Source: Bacillota bacterium
Lineage (GTDB): Bacteria; Bacillota_I; Bacilli_A; RFN20; CAG-826
Length of the DNA stretch: 49,569 nt
Direction: 5' to 3'
Assembly: GCA_030834445.1 (NCBI GenBank)
Contig: JAURFC010000005.1
Coordinates: 1-49,569, forward strand
Below are positions 32,529 through 41,574 of this stretch, piece by piece (the stretch's first letter is position 1; each line of letters opens with the position of its first letter). Below the pieces are notes generated by a model. It did not search any database, was not told the DNA's origin, and saw only the letters and a list, made by a program, of their open reading frames with translations. Position numbers and translations under genes: made by a program.

Positions 32529-32944
32529 AAAAATTATTCTTACGCTTTGCAATTGTATTTACTTTAACGAATTTTATCTCGTTTTTCATCGGTCTTATCG
32601 CACTTCGTTTTGAGCAATTTGAACTTTCTCGTCCCCCGATCATTTTTGTGGGAACCGTGATCATTTCAATTTTAATTACATTGAGTATTAGTATTTATAG
32701 GTCCACGTGGGGTAATGGCATTTTTAATGTTATTCTTGCCTACTTCTTAACAGCTCCCGTTCCCTTTATTTTACAGTTTATGTACCGTAATTTACTGTTT
32801 CGTTTCATTCGCGGGATTTATATCTTGCTCGGGATTTATGTGCTCTTTTATACCCTCTTCATTCTTTATCATCATGTCAAAAACAAACAATCTCAAACCG
32901 ATTTAAATGCTTTAATTCATAAGAAAAAACCGAACAAAGACTAA
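32525..32944 (+). CDS. DUF3021-like membrane partner of the LytTR regulator
   Basis: 139 residues, four membrane helices, short basic tail. Four-helix membrane proteins of this type follow LytTR genes and inhibit the regulator. Coupled by an ATGA junction. Its stop overlaps the opposite-strand NERD-like gene by four bases. Confidence 0.72.
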   Translation: MKKLFLRFAIVFTLTNFISFFIGLIALRFEQFELSRPPIIFVGTVIISILITLSISIYRSTWGNGIFNVILAYFLTAPVPFILQFMYRNLLFRFIRGIYILLGIYVLFYTLFILYHHVKNKQSQTDLNALIHKKKPNKD

Positions 32945-33591
32945 CGTTTTTTCGCTTTTTTAGCGGGCTTATTTTCAAGATTCATTGCATGAATATCTAA
33001 TACAGCTTTGGAGATTTTATCCAATTCAAAAGGAGGAACATCCCTTTTTTCAAACGCTTGAATAAATTTTTCGATGTGACGGATATTTAAAATAAATTCT
33101 TGTTTATCACTTTCAGGAATACGATGAATCATCGCATCATTATTCACCAAAATAATCGATACAAAGAGGGATTGATCTAATCCTGTGACAAGGGATAATT
33201 TCTCGATCCGTTGTTTTTGGAGTAAAAAGGGGTTTGCAATAAAACGATACGTCGCATCGCGATGTCGAAAATCATAGAATTGCCATTCTTGGTCTTGCGG
33301 TTTTCCAAGCAAGCCCCCATGAAAATAAAGATCTTTAATCGCATAAATATACTTGTCACCAAAATAAAGGTGATCAATGACCACATCTTTATTTCCAGGT
33401 AATTTCACATGAACATCCGGAATAAGAAAATGATCTTCATACGTAGCGACTTTAAATAAAACACGATTAAAAATGGTATTGAGGCGTGTTTTAACATAAC
33501 GCCATTTCAACGATGGATACAGTAAAAAAAGCCCACTGATCATAATCAGGGCAATCAAACTAAAGACAATGATCAGTTGAAGTTGCGTCAT
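32941..33591 (-). CDS. NERD-like membrane-anchored protein
   Basis: 216 residues: N-terminal membrane helix, then a domain like the nuclease-related NERD fold (VIDHLYFGDKYIYAIKDLYFHGGLLG; DQEWQFYD) and a basic tail ending KKAKKR. The usual catalytic Lys-Gln/Asp spread of restriction-type nucleases is only partly visible (IDH, IKDLYF), so activity is uncertain. Nine bases after deoD, same unit. Confidence 0.7.
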   Translation of the reverse strand: MTQLQLIIVFSLIALIMISGLFLLYPSLKWRYVKTRLNTIFNRVLFKVATYEDHFLIPDVHVKLPGNKDVVIDHLYFGDKYIYAIKDLYFHGGLLGKPQDQEWQFYDFRHRDATYRFIANPFLLQKQRIEKLSLVTGLDQSLFVSIILVNNDAMIHRIPESDKQEFILNIRHIEKFIQAFEKRDVPPFELDKISKAVLDIHAMNLENKPAKKAKKR

Positions 33592-33600
33592 GTCGTCGAT

Positions 33601-34308
33601 TTATTTGGCAATCGCCAAAGCAACCTCAAGCATTTGTTTTAACCCTTTTTCGCGTTGTTCGGGGGTTAAAATTTCATGATAATGAAAGGAATCAGAAACC
33701 GTCATAATTGCGAGTGCTTTTTTGCCTAATCGGGCCGCGTTACTGTAAAGTGCATACGCTTCCATTTCGACACCTAACACGCCCAAATCCGCCCATGCTT
33801 TCCATTTATTGGGATCAGCATCATAAAAAACATCACTCGATAACACATTACCGACGCGATACGGTAATTTTTTAGCTTGGCAATCACGCACGGCTTTTTC
33901 AATGAGTTCATAACTTCCTAAGGCAGAAAAAGTGGCCCCTTTAATGGGAAATTGACTGGACCAGTTGCTATCGGTAGAGGCACCTTGGGCAATTAAAATA
34001 TCAAACAATTTTATTTCTTTTTGATACGCGCCCGTCGTACCGACACGAATAATGGTTTCCACACCAAATTCTTTATAAAGTTCCCAAGAATAAATGCCCA
34101 TACTTGGCATCCCCATCCCGGAGGCCATGACAGAAACCCGCTTTCCTTGATAGGTTCCCGTATACGCAAAAACATTGCGAACGGTGTTAACAAGTTGGGC
34201 ATCCTTTAAATACGTTTCGGCAATAAATTTAGCGCGTAAGGGGTCGCCTGGCATTAAGACCGTTTTGGCAAAATCACCAACCTTGGCATGAATATGGGGT
34301 GTGCTCAT
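33601..34308 (-). CDS. deoD: Purine nucleoside phosphorylase, DeoD type
   Basis: 235 residues, hexameric PNP family: TPHIHAKVGDFAKTVLMPGDPLRAKFIAE with the first ribose/phosphate ligands, GTTGAY, GVEMEAYALY and TVSD with the catalytic Asp. Cleaves purine nucleosides with phosphate in salvage. GAGG eight bases before the ATG. Confidence 0.95.
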   Translation of the reverse strand: MSTPHIHAKVGDFAKTVLMPGDPLRAKFIAETYLKDAQLVNTVRNVFAYTGTYQGKRVSVMASGMGMPSMGIYSWELYKEFGVETIIRVGTTGAYQKEIKLFDILIAQGASTDSNWSSQFPIKGATFSALGSYELIEKAVRDCQAKKLPYRVGNVLSSDVFYDADPNKWKAWADLGVLGVEMEAYALYSNAARLGKKALAIMTVSDSFHYHEILTPEQREKGLKQMLEVALAIAK

Positions 34309-34364
34309 AATAAAACCTCGTTTCGCTTTATTTTAACACATTCAAAACGCCTGCGAACGTAGGC

Positions 34365-35825
34365 TTAACGTTGACTTTTTTCAACCCAGTGAGCGATTTT
34401 TTCAAGATTGGCTTCAAAGGATTTAAAATCAACAAGTTTCCATTCCCAATTGGGTGATCCAATCGTTCCTGGGGTATTCATACGTGCTTCATCTCCAAGA
34501 CTTAATAAATCTTGCATAGGAATTACCGCGACATTGGCAGGATGATGGAGGGTAACTTGGACCATTTTTTCGGCCATGGTTCCTTCATAGGGTTTTAATA
34601 AGGCATCAAGATGGTCTTTAGATTCCTTGGTTAATCCTTCAAACCATCCCATCACGGTTTGATTATCATGGGTTCCCGTATAGGAAACAAAACGTTCTGG
34701 ATAGGTATCTTTTTTCACATTCGACCCATCAAAGGGAGGATAAATAGGAAGTTCAAATTGAATAATTTTCATCCCGGGAAGTTTAAAATGATCGCGCAAT
34801 TCGAGTACTTCAGGCCGTAAGTCCCCTAAATCTTCAGCAATGATCTCAACATGAGGTAGTTTTTCTTGAATGGTATTAAATAAAGCGTAGCCTGGTGCTT
34901 CAATCCATGCGCCTTCTTCTGCAGTCGGACACGATGAAGGTATTTTCCAGTACGTATCAAAAGCACGGAAATGATCGATCCGAATAATATCAAACAACGT
35001 AGCATTATACGCCAATCGATCGATCCAAAAATGGAATCCTGTTTGTTCTAAAACATCCCAACGGTAAAGTGGATTTCCCCAGCGTTGACCGGTTGGCGAA
35101 AAATAATCGGGAGGAACCCCGGCAATAAACGTCGGTTCGCCTTGTTCATCGAGCATAAAAAGGGGTTGCTGCGTCCAGACGTCACTGGAGTCAATGCCTA
35201 CATAAATCGGAATATCTCCCACAAAGCGGATACCTTGGGAACGAGCGTATTGACGTAACTTTTGAAATTGTTTTAATACCATATACTGTAAAAAACATTC
35301 ATATTGAATGGAACGTTCATACGGGGAAAGATCTAAATTCTTTTGGTGAATCCACCGTTTAAAATCTTTATCCCATGTCGTCCACATCCGAAGTTCATGT
35401 TCACGTTTGAACGTCATAAATACCGCATAATCGTAGACCCAGGGGTTTTGATCGAGGAAAGAAACAAACGCTTGCGTTACGACAAATCGGTCAAATGCTT
35501 GACGGAAATAAGGTTCTTTAAACGCACGAACCGCATCATAATCGGCACGGGAGGACGTTGGTTGAAAATCAGGAATGGGGGCGACAAGTAAACCTTCTTC
35601 AATGAGTGCATCAAGACTCAAATAAAGAGGCTCAATTGCTTTGGAAGAATACGGTTGATAGGGTGAATTACCATAGCCTAAGGGATTTAACGGTAACATT
35701 TGCCAAATGGGCATATGGGCTTTTTTTAATAAATCAACAAATATATAGGCAGAGGTTCCAAAATCACCGATCCCATGACGGGAAGGAAGGGATGAAACCG
35801 CAAGTAAAATACCAGAAGTGCGCAT
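34365..35825 (-). CDS. malQ: 4-alpha-glucanotransferase (amylomaltase)
   Basis: 486 residues, GH77. Signature PLNPLGYGNSPYQPYSSKA, nucleophile region IIRIDHFRAFDTYWKIP, acid/base Glu in IIAEDLGDL and YTGTHDNQTV with the transition-state Asp. Transfers glucan chains between maltodextrins and releases glucose. AAGGA seven bases before ATG. Follows malG by 38 bases in the maltodextrin operon. Confidence 0.95.
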   Translation of the reverse strand: MRTSGILLAVSSLPSRHGIGDFGTSAYIFVDLLKKAHMPIWQMLPLNPLGYGNSPYQPYSSKAIEPLYLSLDALIEEGLLVAPIPDFQPTSSRADYDAVRAFKEPYFRQAFDRFVVTQAFVSFLDQNPWVYDYAVFMTFKREHELRMWTTWDKDFKRWIHQKNLDLSPYERSIQYECFLQYMVLKQFQKLRQYARSQGIRFVGDIPIYVGIDSSDVWTQQPLFMLDEQGEPTFIAGVPPDYFSPTGQRWGNPLYRWDVLEQTGFHFWIDRLAYNATLFDIIRIDHFRAFDTYWKIPSSCPTAEEGAWIEAPGYALFNTIQEKLPHVEIIAEDLGDLRPEVLELRDHFKLPGMKIIQFELPIYPPFDGSNVKKDTYPERFVSYTGTHDNQTVMGWFEGLTKESKDHLDALLKPYEGTMAEKMVQVTLHHPANVAVIPMQDLLSLGDEARMNTPGTIGSPNWEWKLVDFKSFEANLEKIAHWVEKSQR

Positions 35826-35862
35826 AATAGAATCCTTTTATAAAAACACGCGAATGTGTCGA

Positions 35863-36723
35863 TTAGCCTTTAACAGAGCCACCTGTTACACCACTTACAT
35901 AATATCGTTGTAAGAAAAGGAATAAAAGAGTAATCGGTGTCGCAACAATGACACTTCCTGCAGCAAAGCGCGTAAAGTATTCATTAATATTTGCGCGGTC
36001 TAAAATCCATACTAATCCTGTCGCCACGGTGTACTGATCAATATTTTCCCCTAAGAGTAAGCGGGCAAAAATATAATCACCCCAGGGACCAATAAACGAG
36101 GTGATCATCGTATAAATCACAATGGGTTTTGAAAGCGGTAAGATAATATGCCAGAAAATTTGTGCTCGAGATGCTCCATCAATCATTGCTGCTTCATCAA
36201 TGGCTTTTGAAATCGTATCAAAATAGCCTTTAGAAATGTAATATCCAAAACCAGCGCCACCCGAGTAAATAAACATCAAACCAATAATCGAGCCCGTTAA
36301 TCCCATCAAACGCAGTATGTTATAGACGGCAATCATCGACATAAATCCGGGAAATAACCCTAAGACGAGAATGAGTTTCATCATCGGCATACGCGCAGGA
36401 AAACGTAATCGCGAAAACGCATACGAGGTTAACAAGACTAAAATCGTTGATATAACCATCGTCACGGTCGCAACAAGTAATGTGTTCATGAACCACACGG
36501 GGAACTTCCCTTGAAGAATCGTGTCATATTCAAATAAACGAGTGTAGTTACTAAGCGTATAATTCAGTGGGAAAAAGCGTGTAGAAATCGCACCGATTTC
36601 AAGACGGAACGATTGTAAAATGAGCCAAACAATCGGAATAAGCCAAATGATACTTAAAATCGATAAGACCACATAAATAAGCGTGTTGGATAAAATTTCT
36701 CCGAGACGTTTTGATTTGATCAT
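35863..36723 (-). CDS. malG: Maltodextrin ABC permease, MalG type
   Basis: 286 residues, six membrane helices, ABC permease EAA loop EAAMIDGASRAQIFWHIILPLSKP, and the GYYISKGYFDTISKA region of the MalG group. Forms the channel with MalF; its start overlaps the malF stop as ATGA. Confidence 0.93.
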   Translation of the reverse strand: MIKSKRLGEILSNTLIYVVLSILSIIWLIPIVWLILQSFRLEIGAISTRFFPLNYTLSNYTRLFEYDTILQGKFPVWFMNTLLVATVTMVISTILVLLTSYAFSRLRFPARMPMMKLILVLGLFPGFMSMIAVYNILRLMGLTGSIIGLMFIYSGGAGFGYYISKGYFDTISKAIDEAAMIDGASRAQIFWHIILPLSKPIVIYTMITSFIGPWGDYIFARLLLGENIDQYTVATGLVWILDRANINEYFTRFAAGSVIVATPITLLFLFLQRYYVSGVTGGSVKG

Positions 36724-38276
36724 TGGAAAGAATCCTCCGCTTTAATCCCCCCGGTTCGGGAGAAAATGATAAGACTAAAGAAACTTGAAATCATAAAGAT
36801 AAGAATCCCTAACGTCGAGGCCATCTTATAGTCAGAATCAAACAAGGTAAGACGGAATAACCATGTGACGAGTAAATCCGTATGCCCCGCTTGGAAGAGT
36901 TGTTGCGATGACGGTCCACCCCCTGTTAGGAAGTAAATAATATTAAAGTTATTAATATTGCCAATAAATGCGGTGACTAAATACGGTCCGGTCACAAAGA
37001 GCATGTACGGTAACGTAATCTTAAAGAATTTTGTAATCGATCCCGCGCCATCAATCGTTGCACTTTCATAAAGGTCAGCGGGGATGTTCATAAGAATTCC
37101 GCTCGTAATGAGCATAGTGTAGGGAACACCAACCCATAAGTTAATGACAATGACCCAAAAGCGTGCCGATTCTTTGGTTAAAAACGGACCATAACCCGGA
37201 CCCACTAAACCTAAATCAATCAAGAAATTAACAAAGGGTCCTTGTTCATTGAAAAAGTTACGCATGATGAGCAAGGAAATAAATTGAGGAACGGCAATCG
37301 TAATGACAAACACGGTACGCCATAAGACTTTTAATTTAATGCCTTTTTTGTTGATCATTAACGCTAAAATCATTCCAAAGAAATAATTGAGGAATGTCGC
37401 AAAAATCGCCCAAACAAACGACCATTGTAAAATCGCCCACAAGGTGCGGGGTAATCGTGAATAAAAGGCATTTTGACCAGAAAACATATTAATAAAGTTA
37501 TCAAGTCCAACCCACGTAAATAATGAACCGGGCGGTTGATGGAAACGGTCAAATTCGGTGAAGGCAATTAATATCATAAAGACGAGCGGTAAAACCGTGA
37601 AGATAAAAGAAAAAAATACTGGCCAACTTAATACGGTTATGTGGAACCGTTCATTAAGGAGTTGTTTAACTTCTTCTTTAAAGGGAATCGGACGCTTACC
37701 GACTTGGAGGGTCATTTCGTTTGCTTCTGCCAGGCGAAGATTTTGCAAATAAAAATAATAAAGGAGGGCCGCTAAAATTATGCCTCCTACGGATAAGAGT
37801 AAAATAATCATCGAATTATCGCCTGGTTGGGCAGGAACATAACCAAAGGGATCCGCATTCGGATTACCCGGATCATACGTAACCGGCGTCCCTAGTGTAT
37901 CCCCTAAGGTATTGAGTTTCGCAATGTACGGACCAAAAAAGAAAATAAGTAGGCCAAGACTAACGACTTGTAAGAGTTGGTAAAGGATACCTTTGACGAT
38001 TTGACCATTGGTATATGCACCAAAACCCATCAAAAGGAAGGAAAGTTTTGTTTTGTAATTTCCCTTGATAAAGATACGACTGTATTTTATTAAACCTTCG
38101 TATCCCTTTTTAGCTAACGAAACAATGACTTTACCAGTCGTTTTTAAAAAATCGTAAAGCGAGGTGAAAATGGAAAGGGTGAATTCAAATGCAACTTTTA
38201 ATATTTGAATAATAAAATCAAGAATACTTTGCGGAATCCAAATATAAAAAGGTTCACTTCGTAATTCATCTTTCAT
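36720..38276 (-). CDS. malF: Maltodextrin ABC permease, MalF type with N-terminal extension
   Basis: 518 residues from ATG 38276 (AAGGAG eight bases upstream). The C-terminal 300 residues are a standard permease with the EAA loop YESATIDGAGSITKFFKITLPYM. The first 200 residues hold two or three extra hydrophobic segments and a Pro-rich outer loop (LGTPVTYDPGNPNADPFGYVP), an extension seen in some Firmicute MalF proteins in place of the E. coli P2 loop. Confidence 0.92.
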   Translation of the reverse strand: MKDELRSEPFYIWIPQSILDFIIQILKVAFEFTLSIFTSLYDFLKTTGKVIVSLAKKGYEGLIKYSRIFIKGNYKTKLSFLLMGFGAYTNGQIVKGILYQLLQVVSLGLLIFFFGPYIAKLNTLGDTLGTPVTYDPGNPNADPFGYVPAQPGDNSMIILLLSVGGIILAALLYYFYLQNLRLAEANEMTLQVGKRPIPFKEEVKQLLNERFHITVLSWPVFFSFIFTVLPLVFMILIAFTEFDRFHQPPGSLFTWVGLDNFINMFSGQNAFYSRLPRTLWAILQWSFVWAIFATFLNYFFGMILALMINKKGIKLKVLWRTVFVITIAVPQFISLLIMRNFFNEQGPFVNFLIDLGLVGPGYGPFLTKESARFWVIVINLWVGVPYTMLITSGILMNIPADLYESATIDGAGSITKFFKITLPYMLFVTGPYLVTAFIGNINNFNIIYFLTGGGPSSQQLFQAGHTDLLVTWLFRLTLFDSDYKMASTLGILIFMISSFFSLIIFSRTGGIKAEDSFQ

Positions 38277-38297
38277 GCGGTAACTCCTTATAAGGTT

Positions 38298-38329
38298 TAA
38301 AAACATCCCCCTCAATGTGAGGGGGATGT
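38298..38329 (-). terminator. Intercistronic hairpin between malE and malF
   Basis: Perfect 11-base stem ACATCCCCCTC/GAGGGGGATGT with a five-base loop and TTTTT on the minus strand. It is placed 10 bases after the malE stop and about 22 bases before the malF SD. Probably a partial terminator or mRNA-end stabiliser. Confidence 0.75.
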
Positions 38330-38338
38330 CGTAAGCAA

Positions 38339-39673
38339 TTAAGCTTCGTTGACGGCTAAGACACCTTCAATAAAGATATCAAGGTAATCTTGAATGAGCG
38401 GAATTTGAACTTCCGTCATAAAGTCTGCTTCTGTTTTACCACTATTTTCCGGTAATGCTAACCACGCAGCAAGGTTGTCCGCGTGATTACGTGCATCGGT
38501 AATAAGGGCATCCGCAAAGGCACCTGCAGGTGACCAGTAGTAACTTGACACCGAACGCGCTTGGAGAATGCCGTGTGGCGCTTGATCGAAGATCGCTTTT
38601 AGGGAAGGAACTTCTTGAACTTCAGGGTTTTGTTGAGCGGTTATGTTGGAGGGACCCACACCCATCGTTACTGCTTTGGTGAGTTGGTTATCATAGTTAG
38701 TCATGTAGTTTGCAAAAGCATGCGCTAACCCTGGATTGGCTGTGTAGGCATTGACCCCTACTAATTTGGCACCAATCATCGAACCCATTTGTTGTTGTTG
38801 ACCATTCCCGTTGGTAAAGGTAGGCATTTTGATCGCAGCGTAGTTATCGCCTAAAATGGTTTTAATTGCAACGGCATTCCATGTCCCGGAGACACCGGCA
38901 ATAATCCCTTCTTGAACATCGGTATCATTTTCCAAGAATTCCGTAACAATAATCCCTTGATCGCGTTGGATAAGGTTAGTTTTGTACGCGTTGTACATCC
39001 CAATGGCGGAGGATAAGCCGACTTCATTATTCCAATCAATGGTTTGCGTCATGGTCGTTTTGGACCAAGAAATTTCTCCTGGGACAGCAAACCAACTGGA
39101 CATCGCCCATCCACCCATGGGATCGATAATGATTTTGGAATTTAATTCTTCTGCTTTGGCAAGAATGCTATCCAAAGTGGTCATTTCACTGGCTTGAATG
39201 TAACGAGAATCATAATACATAAAGATTCCGTTATCCGCCGTGTTGGGATAAGCATATAATTTATCATCCACACTGGCGACATCAATCGTCCAGTCTTGGT
39301 TACGTTCGATGACATCATCTTTAAACTGCGTTAATTCAGATAACGCACCTGCGGTGACTAAGTCTTCTAATTGATCATCGGGGAAGGCAAAGACGTCTGC
39401 ACCCCCAGGAACATCAAGGAGTAAGATTCCTTTTAGGTCCGGTTCACCGACAACAGCAAGTTCAAAATTGAGATTAATATTCGGATAAAGTAATTTAAAC
39501 GATTCGGTGACATCGGTAAGAAATTGTTGTTCTTGCGAAGGTCCCCAAACTTTTAACGTATACGTAGGCAATTGACTTGTGGCACTGCTAGTGGCGGATG
39601 TTCCCCCTCCACAAGATACGACTAAAACGGTGACGGCGCCGAAAATCATCGTTTTAAGATAGCGATTTAACAT
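38339..39673 (-). CDS. malE: Maltodextrin-binding lipoprotein, MalE type
   Basis: 444 residues from ATG 39673. Lipobox VLVVSCGGG, Ser/Thr linker, then a family-1 binding protein: TLKVWGPSQEQQFLTDVTESF and MGSMIGAKLVGVNAYTANPGLAHAFANYM. Captures maltose or maltodextrins outside the membrane. ATG is preferred over GTG 39685, which lies in the SD (GGAG). A CCAGAG/CTCTGG hairpin (39701-39716) sits in the leader. Confidence 0.92.
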   Translation of the reverse strand: MLNRYLKTMIFGAVTVLVVSCGGGTSATSSATSQLPTYTLKVWGPSQEQQFLTDVTESFKLLYPNINLNFELAVVGEPDLKGILLLDVPGGADVFAFPDDQLEDLVTAGALSELTQFKDDVIERNQDWTIDVASVDDKLYAYPNTADNGIFMYYDSRYIQASEMTTLDSILAKAEELNSKIIIDPMGGWAMSSWFAVPGEISWSKTTMTQTIDWNNEVGLSSAIGMYNAYKTNLIQRDQGIIVTEFLENDTDVQEGIIAGVSGTWNAVAIKTILGDNYAAIKMPTFTNGNGQQQQMGSMIGAKLVGVNAYTANPGLAHAFANYMTNYDNQLTKAVTMGVGPSNITAQQNPEVQEVPSLKAIFDQAPHGILQARSVSSYYWSPAGAFADALITDARNHADNLAAWLALPENSGKTEADFMTEVQIPLIQDYLDIFIEGVLAVNEA

Positions 39674-39741
39674 TAATTCGTGCACTCCTTTCTTTCCGTG
39701 CCAGAGAAAACTCTGGAAACGAGTTAATGATGACTAATTTA

Positions 39742-39769
39742 ATTATACTTACGTAAACCACTTTGTAAA
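39742..39769 (-). promoter_or_regulatory. malE promoter
   Basis: Minus strand TTTACA (39764-39769), 16-base spacer, TATAAT (39742-39747). Leader of about 60 bases. Confidence 0.65.
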
Positions 39770-39777
39770 TACAAAAT

Positions 39778-39791
39778 AGTAAGCGGTTACA
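39778..39791 (-). promoter_or_regulatory. cre-like operator TGTAACCGCTTACT at malE
   Basis: Differs from TGWAANCGNTNWCA only at the last base. Lies nine bases upstream of the malE -35. Inner arms GTAA-C-CGC-TTAC form a LacI-family-type inverted repeat. Confidence 0.55.
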
Positions 39792-39801
39792 TTTATTTTA
39801 C

Positions 39802-39835
39802 AAAAGAAAAACACTTGTGCTAGACAAGTGTTTTT
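39802..39835 (-). terminator. Terminator of the msmX-type gene
   Basis: Stem AAAAACACTTGT/ACAAGTGTTTTT with a GCTAG loop (39807-39835) and a T-rich tail on the minus strand. Confidence 0.85.
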
Positions 39836-39848
39836 ATATCAATCTAAT

Positions 39849-40946
39849 TTAGAGAATCGTGGCTTGTGTTTCGCGATCAAAGACGTGGGCTTTTTCAAGG
39901 TTAAGCACAAGTTTAATCTTGTCACCAATGCGGTAAGTCTGAAGCGCATCAATCTTGGAGATTAAATTGTTTCCGGAAAGATTAGTGTGAATAATGTATT
40001 CATGCCCGAGTAATTCAGCGACTTTAATCGTGGTGTTCATGACTGCGGAAGGGAATTTCTTTTCGAGTTCTTCATCGTCATGATGAGAATCTTCCGGACG
40101 GATCCCAAAGACGATTTCTTTACCTTCATAGCCTTTTAACGCTTTCACGAATTTGGCAGGAAGTTCCATCTTGGTTCCGTCGGTAAAGTGAATATGACCT
40201 TCTTTGTATTTCACATCCATTAAGTTCATCGCAGGCGAGCCAATAAATGCGGCCACGAATAAGTTGGCAGGGTTGTTATAAATGTCTATCGGCGAACCAA
40301 TTTGCATCACATACCCACCCTTCATGACGACAATACGGCTTGCCATCGTCATCGCTTCCGTTTGGTCGTGGGTCACATAAATCGTCGTTGCCCCAATATT
40401 TTCGTGAAGTTTAATAATTTCAGCACGCATTTGAACACGAAGTTTCGCATCTAGGTTGGATAACGGTTCATCCATTAAGAACACTTTTGCATTACGAACA
40501 ATCGCCCGTCCTAAGGCAACACGTTGACGTTGACCCCCGGATAATTGTTTGGGTTTACGGTCTAATAATTTTTCAATTTCTAAAATTTTAGCCGCGCGAT
40601 GAACACGTTCACGAATTTCTTCTTTATTAATGTGACGAATTTTTAAACCGAATGCGAGGTTATCGTAAACAGTCATGTGAGGATAAAGTGCGTAGGATTG
40701 GAACACCATCGCGATATCACGATCTTTCGGAGGGGTGTCATTGCGTAACGATCCATCAATAAAAAGTTCCCCGCTAGAAATGTCTTCTAAGCCGGCAATC
40801 ATCCGTAAGGTGGTGGATTTACCACACCCTGAAGGACCGACAAGAACAATAAATTCTTTATCTTTGACTTCAAGATTAAAGTCGAAAACCGCTTGCACCT
40901 TATTGTCATAGACCTTATTAATATTTTTTAAAACAACTTCTGCCAT
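39849..40946 (-). CDS. msmX: Sugar ABC importer ATPase (MsmX/MalK/UgpC type)
   Basis: 365 residues. Walker A GPSGCGKST, LSGGQRQRVALGRAIVR, Walker B VFLMDEPLSNLDAK, switch THDQTEA and a C-terminal TOBE/OB domain (about 240-365), GIRPEDSH. Energises MalFG and, as a multisugar ATPase, maybe other importers. AAGGAG eight bases before the ATG. Own promoter with a palindromic operator. Confidence 0.93.
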   Translation of the reverse strand: MAEVVLKNINKVYDNKVQAVFDFNLEVKDKEFIVLVGPSGCGKSTTLRMIAGLEDISSGELFIDGSLRNDTPPKDRDIAMVFQSYALYPHMTVYDNLAFGLKIRHINKEEIRERVHRAAKILEIEKLLDRKPKQLSGGQRQRVALGRAIVRNAKVFLMDEPLSNLDAKLRVQMRAEIIKLHENIGATTIYVTHDQTEAMTMASRIVVMKGGYVMQIGSPIDIYNNPANLFVAAFIGSPAMNLMDVKYKEGHIHFTDGTKMELPAKFVKALKGYEGKEIVFGIRPEDSHHDDEELEKKFPSAVMNTTIKVAELLGHEYIIHTNLSGNNLISKIDALQTYRIGDKIKLVLNLEKAHVFDRETQATIL

Positions 40947-40983
40947 TGTAAATTCTCCTTTGAGATTATCCTAAAGGAAGTAT

Positions 40984-41012
40984 ATCATAAGTGATTTGTG
41001 CACAGTGCACAA
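40984..41012 (-). promoter_or_regulatory. msmX promoter overlapping a palindrome
   Basis: Minus strand TTGTGC (41007-41012), 17-base spacer, TATGAT (40984-40989). Confidence 0.5.
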
Positions 41013-41015
41013 ATC
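40993..41015. promoter_or_regulatory. Perfect 23-base palindromic operator before msmX
   Basis: Two 11-base arms (GATTTGTGCAC and its complement) around one central base. It covers the -35 and part of the spacer of the msmX promoter and begins two bases after the stop of the PucR-type gene. A repressor site is more likely than a terminator because there is no T run. Confidence 0.6.
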
Positions 41016-41016
41016 G

Positions 41017-41574
41017 TTATAATTGATCCGCAAGTTTAAAGAAAAACGCTTGATCAAAATCTTTTAAATCCATCCCTGTCATACTCATGAACTTTTGTAA
41101 ACGGTATTGAAACGTATTTCGGTGAAGAAAGAGTGCATTTGCCGCGTGCGTCACTTTTAAATTATGGTGTAAATAAGCCCGCGCCGTTAACCGTAAATCA
41201 CGGTCAAGTTCACGTATCCACGTTTGCACGAGTGGGACAAAAGACGATTGGGTTAAACGTAATTGTTGAAAAAGAAAATCGCCCATCGTCGTCATGGTTA
41301 GGACACGATGATCACGCAACCAGGCGATGGCCCATGCCCCTAATGCATCTTCTTTAAAAGTAATAAGCGTGGATAGATTTAAGGTCATCGTCTCATGAAT
41401 GACGGATAAAAAAGATGGTAAAACATTCAAAAAAGAGGCATCGATAGTTAGTACAATAGTCTTTTTATCATGCCAATGACGATGCCATGTTCCGGGATAA
41501 ACTTGCGAAAGAATGCCTTCGATCTCTTGCCAAGGTAACAGGGAGTCACTCGCAAAATAAATGACTTTGTTCAT
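41017..41574 (-). CDS. PucR/CdaR-type transcription regulator, short
   Basis: 185 residues. The C-terminal 60 residues are a PucR-type helix-turn-helix: LTARAYLHHNLKVTHAANAL then FLHRNTFQYRLQKF. The N-terminal 120 residues have no recognised GAF or V4R sensor and are far shorter than in PucR or CdaR. Overlaps the glucosidase stop by ATGA and stands just before the msmX operator, so it probably controls maltodextrin genes. Confidence 0.8.
   Translation of the reverse strand: MNKVIYFASDSLLPWQEIEGILSQVYPGTWHRHWHDKKTIVLTIDASFLNVLPSFLSVIHETMTLNLSTLITFKEDALGAWAIAWLRDHRVLTMTTMGDFLFQQLRLTQSSFVPLVQTWIRELDRDLRLTARAYLHHNLKVTHAANALFLHRNTFQYRLQKFMSMTGMDLKDFDQAFFFKLADQL

Noticed and set aside
36130-36143. 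cre-like TGAAAGCGGTAAGA inside malG
   Set aside because: One mismatch at a key end position and it lies in coding sequence; likely chance.
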